Positions 8,846 to 16,456 of a stretch of 40,464 nt of DNA are shown in pieces. Every line of letters begins with the position of its first letter. Position 1 is the first letter of the stretch. Made by a program: the position numbers and the translations under genes. The notes beneath the pieces were generated by a model, which saw only the letters and a list, made by a program, of their open reading frames with translations, was not told the origin of the DNA and did not search any database. This DNA comes from Bacillota bacterium (GTDB lineage: Bacteria; Bacillota; Sulfobacillia; JAJYWN01): positions 1 to 40,464 of the forward strand of contig JAJYWN010000031.1 in assembly GCA_021791495.1 (NCBI GenBank), read 5' to 3'.

Positions 8846-8874
8846 TTTAGACATCCAGTGACACAATGTGCCAA
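8846..8874 (-). promoter_or_regulatory. Sigma-A promoter of rodZ
   Basis: On the minus strand TTGGCA (8869-8874) is followed after 17 bp by TCTAAA (8846-8851). The -35 box matches 5 of 6 positions and the -10 box 4 of 6. It lies between asnS and the rodZ ribosome binding site, about 70 bp before the TTG start. Confidence 0.55.
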
Positions 8875-8903
8875 GACAAAAGAAATGACGAGAAAGATTG
8901 GTT

Positions 8904-10250
8904 TTATGGGTAGATTCGGTTCAGGAGCCGCGGAAACGGGATTGCCTCGCGCAAGTGTTCGAGTTTACAGATCCAGGACACAAACCGTTCGATGCCCAAC
9001 CCAAAGCCGGAATGCGGAACGCTACCGTATTTCCGGAGGTCGATGTACCATTCATAGTCGGCCCGTGGCAGGTTATGTTCCTTGATGCGCTGTTCGATGA
9101 GGTCCAAGTCGTGGATACGCTGGCTCCCGCCGATGATCTCCCCGTACCCCTCGGGCGCGAGGAGGTCCGCCGCCAGCACGATTTCCGGCCGCTCCGGGAA
9201 GGGCTGCATGTAGAAAGCCTTGATGGCCGTCGGAAAACCCACCACAAAGACGGGCTTCTCGAACTCCTCGGTAATGGCCAGTTCGTGAGGGGTGCCGAAA
9301 TCGTCGCCCCAGTTGAACTCGTGGCCCTTGCGTTTCAGGAGTTCCACGGCGTCGTCGTACATGATCTTCGGGAAAGGCGGCGTCACCTTCTGCAGAGGCG
9401 CCGTGTCCCGTTCCAAGACCGCCAGTTCGGCCGCCCGGTTGGCCAGGACGCGCTGCACCACGTAGGAGATCATCTCTTCCTGGATGACCATGTTCTCGGC
9501 CTGGTCGCAGAAGGCGATCTCGGGTTCGAGCATCCAGAACTCGATCAGGTGGCGCCGGGTCTTCGATTTCTCCGCGCGGAAAGTGGGGCCCAGCGTGAAG
9601 ACCTTCCCTAGGGCCATCGCGGCCGCCTCGGCGTAGAGCTGGCCGCTCTGCGACAAATAGGCCTTCCTCTCGAAATAGGTCGTCTCGAAGAGAGTGCTGG
9701 TCCCCTCGCAGGACGAAGGCGTGAGGATGGGAGACGGCATTTCGATGAAGCCACGGTCGGCCAGCCACTGGCGTAGCCCCAGAGTGACCTCCTGGCGGAT
9801 GCGCATGATGGCCTCCTGGCGCGGCGTGCGCAGCCAGAGGTGGCGGTTATCCATGAGGAACTCGGTGCCGTGTTCCTTGGGTGTGATCGGGTATTCCCCG
9901 GCCAGGGAGACCAGTCTCAAGGAGGTGCCCGTGAGTTCGAAGCCCCCGGGGGCGCGGCTGTCGGCGCGGACGACGCCGGTGACGATGACCGACGACTCCT
10001 GGGTCAGCCGGTTGCCCGCGGCGAAGTCGTCCGGCGACACGGAGTTCGCCGCCAGGACCACCTGGATCAGCCCGCTGCCGTCGCGCAGGATCAGGAACTG
10101 CAGCTTGCCGCTGGACCGGCGGTTATAGAGCCAGCCCCTGATCTCCACTTCCTGCCCCACGTGGTCCTTGACGTCCATTATGTCAACCACCGGCGCCTTG
10201 GCCGGCGGGAGGCCGCCCGAAGCGGCGACCTTTTCCTCGACACTCCCCAC
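8904..10250 (-). CDS. asnS: Asparaginyl-tRNA synthetase
   Basis: A class IIb aminoacyl-tRNA synthetase of about 448 residues that charges tRNA-Asn. An OB-fold anticodon domain (VEIRGWLYNRRSSGKLQFL...) precedes the catalytic core. Motif 2 is FRAEKSKTRRHLIEFWMLEP, and the C-terminal motif 3 reads SGFGLGIERFVSW. The EFWMxEPE and IKAFYM segments point to AsnRS rather than AspRS, and the length agrees. The start chosen is GTG at 10250, ten nt after AGGAGGGG (10261-10268); an open frame extends to 10406 over the end of the upstream gene and looks spurious. Confidence 0.93.
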   Translation of the reverse strand: MGSVEEKVAASGGLPPAKAPVVDIMDVKDHVGQEVEIRGWLYNRRSSGKLQFLILRDGSGLIQVVLAANSVSPDDFAAGNRLTQESSVIVTGVVRADSRAPGGFELTGTSLRLVSLAGEYPITPKEHGTEFLMDNRHLWLRTPRQEAIMRIRQEVTLGLRQWLADRGFIEMPSPILTPSSCEGTSTLFETTYFERKAYLSQSGQLYAEAAAMALGKVFTLGPTFRAEKSKTRRHLIEFWMLEPEIAFCDQAENMVIQEEMISYVVQRVLANRAAELAVLERDTAPLQKVTPPFPKIMYDDAVELLKRKGHEFNWGDDFGTPHELAITEEFEKPVFVVGFPTAIKAFYMQPFPERPEIVLAADLLAPEGYGEIIGGSQRIHDLDLIEQRIKEHNLPRADYEWYIDLRKYGSVPHSGFGLGIERFVSWICKLEHLREAIPFPRLLNRIYP

Positions 10251-10327
10251 GCCTGCTAGTCCCCTCCTATAATCAACTCGACTGGCCGTTCCGGGCCCAC
10301 ACCGTATGACTGGTCGGCCCTTACTGC

Positions 10328-13180
10328 CTACTGACCCCCGGACCTCGCAGCCAATTCGTCGAGGACCTGGCCCAATTCCTTCAAAGTCTGACCGTAGCCT
10401 GCCCAATCGCCCTGCTGTGACTGGCGTTGCGCCTGAGCGAAGAGGTCGCGCGCGCGCGTCGCCAGTTCAGTTACGGACTGCCCGGAAGGTCCTGTTCCGA
10501 TGGTCCCTCCGGCCCCGGTCTCCGGCGGCCCGGCGGTCCCTGGACCCACTCCCGTTCCCGGCCCCGTGGGCGTGACGTAGCCGAAGATCTGCTGCAAACC
10601 TTGATCCAAAGTATCCGCCATGACAACGCGGTCACCGTAGGCCACGATGACCCGCTTCAGTTCCGGGAACTTGTTCCCGGTGGCCTGCAAGTACAACGGC
10701 TCCACGTACAGAATGGAGTCCTTGATGGGGATGACCATCAGCTGCCCGCGGATGGTGCGGGCGTCTTTCTGGCCCCACAAGGTCAGGTTCTGGGCGATGG
10801 TCGGGTCCTGGTCGATGCGGGCGTCCACCTGCCGCGGCCCGTAGATCAGCTGCTGTTTGGGGAATTTGAAGACCACCAGCTGCCCATAGCGGTCCGTATC
10901 GGAACGCGCCGCCAGCCAGGAAATCATGTTGGTCTTGTTCACCGGCACGTACGGCAGCATCTGGATGAACTCGGCGTCCTTTTCCCCTGGCAGGCGGATG
11001 ATGATGTACTGCGGCTCCACGAGGGGCGAGGCGCTTCCCGCCTGGGAGACGGCCGAAGTGTTGTTGGTGGCGCTGGCTGGGTTGGACGTCGTCTGTTTGG
11101 GGATATCCCAGACGTCCTCCTTGTTATAGAACACCACCGGGTCCGTCATGTGGTAAGTCTGGTACATGTAGGCCTGGACCTCGAACATCAGCGCCGGATA
11201 GCGGACATGGCGTTTGAGGTCGGCCCGCATCTCGCTGTAGGGCTTGAACAACGTCGGGAAGACCTTCTGGTAAGACTGCACCAGTGGGTCCTTCGTGTCG
11301 AACAGGTAGAAGGTGACGTCGCCGTTGTAGGCGTCAATGACCACCTTGGCCGCGTTCCGGATATAGTTTAGGTCCAGCTTGCCGTAGAGTGGCTGTGAGT
11401 ACGGATAGCGGTTCGTGGTCGTGTAGGCGTCCTGGATCCAGAAGAGACGGCCGTCATCGCCCACCACGATGTATGGGTCCGGGTCCAGCTCCAGGAAGGG
11501 TGCCAGCTTCTGTACGCGCTCTGCGATGTTCCGATAGATCATCACCCGGCTGTCGGTGGTGATGGCGTCGGTGAGGAGCATCTGATAGCTCTCCAAGCGC
11601 AGGGCGAAGGCCAGCTTTTTCAAGGCGTTCGACAGGTGCACCCCACCGGTCCCCTGATAGAAGGTGGTGGCGTTGGAGTCGCCCACCGGGTAGTCGAACT
11701 CCGGGGTCTTGGTCTTCACAATGACGTATTGGTTGGTCATCTCCCCGTAGTAGATCTCCGGGCGGGTAACCTTGACCTCAGGCACGCTGGACTGGGGCGG
11801 GATGTCCTTGATCCATAGCTGCGGCAGGCCTTCGGCGGTGAACTCGGTGCTGGGGCTCATGACCACGCCGTAACCGTGGGTGTACTTCAGGTGCAGGTTC
11901 TGCCAGGTGCGGGCCGAGGCGGTCAGGGCATCCACGTTCATCTCGCGGGCCGAGACCACCACCTGGCGGAAGCGCCCGCCCACCGTATAGCGGTCGATGT
12001 CCACATCGTTGAAGTTGTAGTACAGTCGGATTTCCTGCAACTGGCCGTAGGTGTCCTTGACCGGGCGGTAGTCCCAGAGGCGGATATTCTCCACCGTGGC
12101 CTCATCATCAGCCAGATCAGCGGCCGTAAGGTCGGTCTGCACGTTGAAGTCCCGCTCCTGGACGTTGACGAGGTCGTGGGCCAGCCGGGTGAACTTGATG
12201 CCGTTCTCGATGTAGGGCGTCTCGCGGGCGATCTCGTTCGGCGTCACGGTGAATTGCTGGACGAAATAGGGGTAGGCCGTTCCCAGCAGGAAGGATGAGG
12301 CCACGAGAACCGCGACGCTGATGAAAACCAGGTTCAGCCGGCGCAGCCGGCCGTTGACGATGAGGAGCAGGCCCAGGGCCGCCGCCAGCACCGTCAGAAT
12401 CTTGTAGGCCGGGATGTGGGCGTGAACGTCGGCGTAACCGGCCCCGAAGACCACACCCACCGGCGAGTAGAGCAGCTTGTACATGGCCAGGCGGTACCCG
12501 GCGGCTTTGAGGAGGAAGATCAGCCCCGCCAGGATGGACAGATGGGTCTTGGCCGGCGGCATAATCTCCAGCGAGCCATCCGCTATCCCCACGGCGCGGT
12601 TAAGGAAATAGAGTAGTGCCGTGCCCACCAGGGCCAGGACCAAAGCGGTCATCAAGAGGCTGTATCCGAATTCCAGCACCGGTACGGAGAAGACGTAGAA
12701 GCCCACGTCCTTCCCGAAGATGGGATCGACTGTACCGAATGGAGTCCTGGCCAGGAAGCGCTCGAACACCAGCCACTGACCGCTCAAGTTGATGCCGAGG
12801 AGCGCGGCCAGGGCGTATCCGCCTACGACGAAGTAGAGCTTCAGGCGCCGCGGCGAGAAGGCCTCCGCCAGAGGTCCCAGAATCGCGCGCAGCAGCGACG
12901 CGCCGTCGGTGGTCTCCCCTTCCAGGTACACCCCCGGAGGCGGCCACAGACGGGCCCGGACCAGGGCGAAGTTGATGCCTAAGACAGTGCCGACCGAGAT
13001 GAAAATCAGGGCCCCGAGGCGGATACGGGCCACCAAGGTCTTGATGAACACAGCCGAGAATCCGAGTGACTGGAACCAGAGAAAGTCGGTGTAGTACCCA
13101 GTCAGGCTGAGCAGCACGATGATGATGAGCGCCAAGGCGCCGAAAGTCACCCACAGCCACATATTGCGTCTTGCGGGCAC
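10328..13180 (-). CDS. UPF0182 family large membrane protein
   Basis: A 950-residue protein of the UPF0182 (COG1615) family, found in Actinobacteria, Clostridia and cyanobacteria, with no established function. About seven hydrophobic helices occupy the first 300 residues (for example ALIIIVLLSLTGYYTDFLWF near the N terminus). A long, presumably extracellular domain follows (about 320-870; typical segments NATTFYQGTGGVHLSN and YGPRQVDARIDQDP). A Pro/Gly/Thr-rich linker and a short charged helix end it. The start is GTG at 13180 after AAGGGGGG; an ATG seven codons later (before WLWV) is an alternative. It overlaps nothing and lies 77 bp before asnS. Confidence 0.88.
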   Translation of the reverse strand: MPARRNMWLWVTFGALALIIIVLLSLTGYYTDFLWFQSLGFSAVFIKTLVARIRLGALIFISVGTVLGINFALVRARLWPPPGVYLEGETTDGASLLRAILGPLAEAFSPRRLKLYFVVGGYALAALLGINLSGQWLVFERFLARTPFGTVDPIFGKDVGFYVFSVPVLEFGYSLLMTALVLALVGTALLYFLNRAVGIADGSLEIMPPAKTHLSILAGLIFLLKAAGYRLAMYKLLYSPVGVVFGAGYADVHAHIPAYKILTVLAAALGLLLIVNGRLRRLNLVFISVAVLVASSFLLGTAYPYFVQQFTVTPNEIARETPYIENGIKFTRLAHDLVNVQERDFNVQTDLTAADLADDEATVENIRLWDYRPVKDTYGQLQEIRLYYNFNDVDIDRYTVGGRFRQVVVSAREMNVDALTASARTWQNLHLKYTHGYGVVMSPSTEFTAEGLPQLWIKDIPPQSSVPEVKVTRPEIYYGEMTNQYVIVKTKTPEFDYPVGDSNATTFYQGTGGVHLSNALKKLAFALRLESYQMLLTDAITTDSRVMIYRNIAERVQKLAPFLELDPDPYIVVGDDGRLFWIQDAYTTTNRYPYSQPLYGKLDLNYIRNAAKVVIDAYNGDVTFYLFDTKDPLVQSYQKVFPTLFKPYSEMRADLKRHVRYPALMFEVQAYMYQTYHMTDPVVFYNKEDVWDIPKQTTSNPASATNNTSAVSQAGSASPLVEPQYIIIRLPGEKDAEFIQMLPYVPVNKTNMISWLAARSDTDRYGQLVVFKFPKQQLIYGPRQVDARIDQDPTIAQNLTLWGQKDARTIRGQLMVIPIKDSILYVEPLYLQATGNKFPELKRVIVAYGDRVVMADTLDQGLQQIFGYVTPTGPGTGVGPGTAGPPETGAGGTIGTGPSGQSVTELATRARDLFAQAQRQSQQGDWAGYGQTLKELGQVLDELAARSGGQ

Positions 13181-13250
13181 GGTCGGTAGCCCCCCTTCCC
13201 TATATAGTCTTTACTACGGGCCGAGATCAGTTTCCGGTTCAACCGGACCC

Positions 13251-14849
13251 CTAGCGGGAGCGGCGCAAGACTTTCCCGGGCTTGGTCCCCGTGTTCGCGT
13301 TCCCTTCCACGATTACCTGTCCGTTGACGATGACCATTTCGATCCCTTGGGGGAACCGGTGCGGGTCGGCATAGGTGGCCTTGTCGGCCACCGTGGCGGG
13401 GTCGAAGACGACGATGTCCGCCGCCAGACCGGCCGCCAAGCGGCCACGGTCAGCCAACCCCAGCCGCTCCGCTGGGAAGCCGGTCATCTTCCAGACCGCC
13501 GTCTCCAGGGGCATCAGCCCTTTGTCCCGCGCGAAGTAGCCCAGAACCCTTGGGAAAGTGCCATAGGCGCGCGGGTGGGGTTTGGCCCGGGCCATGGGGC
13601 CATAGGGGGCCACGCCGCTGGCGTCTGACCCCACCATCATCTTGGGGTGGGCCAGCACCCGGACCACGTCGGCTTCGTCCATCATGAAGACTACCATGCC
13701 CGGCGTGGCCTCCTCTTCGACCAGGATGTCGAACAGCGCCTCGTAGGGGTCCTGCCCGCGGCGGGCGGCGGCCTGGGCGACGGTCAGTCCCGGCAGCCCG
13801 GCGTTCTTCTCGGTCTTGACCGAGGTAATGAGAACGTTGTCGAAACCGGCCTGCTTGGCGAAGTTTTCCCAGCCCGGAAGCCCCTCTTCCATCTCCCGGC
13901 GGAAACGCGCCCGCGTCTCCGGACTCTTCAAGCGTTCCACCAGGGCGCCGGTGCCGCCGGCATGGGCCCAGGCCGGGATCAGGGTGGCCAGGGAAGTGCT
14001 GCCGGCCGTGTACGGGTACACGTCGCCCGTCACGTCCAGACCGCCGGCGTTGGCCCGGTCGATGGCGGCCAGGGAGTCCCTGATCTTGCCCCAGTTATCG
14101 CGGCCGGCGGCCTTGTGGTGCGAAATCTGCACCGGGAGGCCGGCGCGGCGCCCTACCTGAATGGCTTCGTCCACCGCGTCCAGCAGACGGTCGCTCTCGT
14201 TCCGCAGGTGGCTCATGTAGATGCCGCCGGCGGCGGCCGCCGGCCGGGCCACGGCGACGACCTCCTCCAGGCTGCTGTAGCACCCCGGCGGGTAGATCAG
14301 GCCGGTGGTGAGGCCGAAGGCCCCATCGTCCATGGCCTGCGTTACTAACTCCTGCATCCGGGCCAGTTCATCCGCGGTCGGAGCCCGGTCGTCCATGCCC
14401 ATGGCCGCGGCGCGCACCGTGCCGTGGCCGATGAAAGGAGCCAGGTTCACCGCCACCCCGCGCCGCTCCACCTCGGTCCGGTACTCGCCCAGGGTGGTCC
14501 AGGAAGTGTCGATGCCCATGGCCTTCATCATGCTGGACGCCCGGTCGCGGGCCTGACCGAGCAGTGGGAAAGCGGAATTGCCACAGTTGCCGATGGCCTC
14601 CGTGGTCACCCCTTGCCGCGTCTTGCTCTCGGCCAGCGGGTAGATGAGGGCTACAGAATCCGAGTGGGAGTGGATGTCGAGGAAGCCGGGGCTGACGGCC
14701 TTCCCGCGGGCGTCGATCTCCCGGCGACCGCGGGCGGCCTTCCCGCCCACGGTGGTGAGCCGGACGCCATCCACCGCCACATCTCCTTCCCGCCCGGGCC
14801 GGCCGGTGCCATCGAAGATCGTCCCGCCCCGGATGACAAGATCGTGCAT
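13251..14849 (-). CDS. N-acyl-D-amino-acid deacylase (D-aminoacylase family)
   Basis: A metal-dependent amidohydrolase of about 532 residues that probably removes acyl groups from D-amino acids or D-residue peptides, perhaps in cell-wall recycling. The metal motif HSHSD (H60, H62, D64) follows GFLDI. C89 in the GNCGNSAFP motif matches the metal-binding cysteine of D-aminoacylases. SHHKAAG supplies further catalytic histidines. The C-terminal part has the usual composite beta sandwich (AADIVVFDPATVADKATY). ATG at 14849 is chosen because the family begins with HDLVIRGGTIFDGTG; AGGAGG lies 12 nt upstream, between this gene and the preceding stop. It follows the PQQ protein gene by 16 bp, so the two are probably co-transcribed. 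The exact substrate is inferred. Confidence 0.85.
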   Translation of the reverse strand: MHDLVIRGGTIFDGTGRPGREGDVAVDGVRLTTVGGKAARGRREIDARGKAVSPGFLDIHSHSDSVALIYPLAESKTRQGVTTEAIGNCGNSAFPLLGQARDRASSMMKAMGIDTSWTTLGEYRTEVERRGVAVNLAPFIGHGTVRAAAMGMDDRAPTADELARMQELVTQAMDDGAFGLTTGLIYPPGCYSSLEEVVAVARPAAAAGGIYMSHLRNESDRLLDAVDEAIQVGRRAGLPVQISHHKAAGRDNWGKIRDSLAAIDRANAGGLDVTGDVYPYTAGSTSLATLIPAWAHAGGTGALVERLKSPETRARFRREMEEGLPGWENFAKQAGFDNVLITSVKTEKNAGLPGLTVAQAAARRGQDPYEALFDILVEEEATPGMVVFMMDEADVVRVLAHPKMMVGSDASGVAPYGPMARAKPHPRAYGTFPRVLGYFARDKGLMPLETAVWKMTGFPAERLGLADRGRLAAGLAADIVVFDPATVADKATYADPHRFPQGIEMVIVNGQVIVEGNANTGTKPGKVLRRSR

Positions 14850-14865
14850 GATGGGTATCTGCCTC

Positions 14866-16440
14866 CTACTTCGTAATGCGGATGGTCTCGGTGGGCCGGT
14901 CGAAAGCCACCGTGGCACCCAGGTTCTCGCTGACGAACCGTAGGGGCACCACCGTCCGCCCGTTAAGGACCTGCGCCGGAACGTCCAGGGTCACGTCCTT
15001 CCCGTTGACCTTGGCCGTTTTCGAATCGATGGTGATCGTCAGGACCGTGCTCCCCACGGTGCCTGTGGCCGTCCGCGTCACGGGGTCCCACAACGTGGTG
15101 CCGCCGAAGACATCGAACAGGGCCCGCACCGGCACCAGCGTCCGGCCATCACGGATGAAAGGTTCCTGATCCGGAAAGACCACGGGAGCGCCGTTATAGA
15201 GCACAGTGATACCCGACAAGGCGTGGAGATAGCCGCCATAGGCGCCGACGTACACCACTCCGCCCGCCACCGCCGGCGGGGTGCCCGGAGTCCAATCGGT
15301 CAGGGGCGTCTCCCATAGCAGCGTTCCGTCGGCCGCGCCCAGCACCAGGAAACGGGCGGGCTGCGGAATGGCGTAAGTGGCGGCGACGAGGACCCGCCCG
15401 TCGCTGGCCACGGGGGCCTGCATCGTAGGGTAATAGTACCGAGTCTCGTACCACACCGGGTTCGGGTAGACGTACTTCCAGAGCCGGTCACCGGTGGCCA
15501 GGTCCAGGCCGTACTCCGCGCCGATGTTGCCCACGAAAACTTTGCCGCCGGCGACCGCCGCGCCCGACCACTGGTTATTCCCTTGAATGGAGAACCGCCA
15601 GATCTGCGAACCGTCCGCCAGGCTTAGGGCGTAGACGCCGCCGCCGTAGTAAGCCTGAGACCCGACGATGACCCGGTCACCGGCTATGGCCGGTATCAAA
15701 TTCAGGCTGACGCCCAAGTCCTTGTCCCAGGCCACTTTGCCGTCGGCCAGGTTCAGGGCGACCACCCGGCCGCCGATAGTCTCCACGACGATCCGGCCGC
15801 CCCCCACCGCTGGGGTCGAAGGGATATCGGACAGGGAGACTTCCCAGATCTTCGTCCCCTTTCCGGCGTCAAGGGCGAAGACCCGTCCGTCGCTGGCCGT
15901 GCCGATGACCAGATTGCCCTCCACCGCCGGCGAGGTCCGGATCCAGCCCGAACCATCCACCTTCCAGACCACCTTTCCGGTGTTCCGGTCCACCGCGTGG
16001 AGGATCCCGTTATTGTCGCCGAAGTAGAGCATACTCGGGCCCAGAGCCGCCGTGGAAGCGATCTTCGCCCCGGCGTCGTAATCCCACAGGGCCCCCCCCG
16101 AAGGGGCGTCCACCGCGTAGTAGTGGCCGCTGTCGCTGGCGCAATAGATGACCGGCCCGTCTACTACGGGTTGGGTATGGATGTCCCCGCCGAGGTGAAG
16201 CGCCCACCGGTCATAGAGGGCCGCCGCCATACCGCCGGGGGTGGAGCCGGTCCGCGCGGAGGAGCCCCCGAAAGAGGGCCAGAGCGTTGCGGCAGACATT
16301 CCCGCCGGCGCGGCCGCGGTGGCGAGGACCACCGCGAGTGCCGCACCGAAAGCGACTGCCCGCCAGGCGCGGCGCCGGGCAACTCCCGGCGCGGTCTTCT
16401 CCGAAGCCCCTCCCGCGGTCGTCCCCACGGTCCGGTTCAT
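14866..16440 (-). CDS. Secreted PQQ-like beta-propeller protein with stalk domain
   Basis: About 524 residues. A positively charged N terminus with one hydrophobic stretch (ARRRAWRAVAFGAALAVVLA) is a signal peptide. Then come at least six PQQ/WD-like propeller blades with repeats such as GKVVWKVDGSG and GRVFALDAGKGTKIWE (about 60-400). A C-terminal copper-amine-oxidase-N-like stalk domain follows, with two units RDGRTLVPVRALFDVFGG and NGRTVVPLRFVSENLGA. This mix is common in secreted proteins of Clostridia; the function is not known. No haem or PQQ-dehydrogenase active-site residues are visible, so an enzyme role is unlikely. ATG at 16440 is preceded by AAGGGG; TTG one codon earlier is possible. 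It lies 16 bp after ftsK. Confidence 0.8.
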   Translation of the reverse strand: MNRTVGTTAGGASEKTAPGVARRRAWRAVAFGAALAVVLATAAAPAGMSAATLWPSFGGSSARTGSTPGGMAAALYDRWALHLGGDIHTQPVVDGPVIYCASDSGHYYAVDAPSGGALWDYDAGAKIASTAALGPSMLYFGDNNGILHAVDRNTGKVVWKVDGSGWIRTSPAVEGNLVIGTASDGRVFALDAGKGTKIWEVSLSDIPSTPAVGGGRIVVETIGGRVVALNLADGKVAWDKDLGVSLNLIPAIAGDRVIVGSQAYYGGGVYALSLADGSQIWRFSIQGNNQWSGAAVAGGKVFVGNIGAEYGLDLATGDRLWKYVYPNPVWYETRYYYPTMQAPVASDGRVLVAATYAIPQPARFLVLGAADGTLLWETPLTDWTPGTPPAVAGGVVYVGAYGGYLHALSGITVLYNGAPVVFPDQEPFIRDGRTLVPVRALFDVFGGTTLWDPVTRTATGTVGSTVLTITIDSKTAKVNGKDVTLDVPAQVLNGRTVVPLRFVSENLGATVAFDRPTETIRITK

Positions 16441-16456
16441 CAAATGGGCACCCCTT

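Noticed and set aside
8860-8875. TTGGCACATTGTGTCA before rodZ as a sigma-54 promoter
   Set aside because: The required GC ten bases after GG is missing (CA instead); the same bases form a good sigma-A -35 box.
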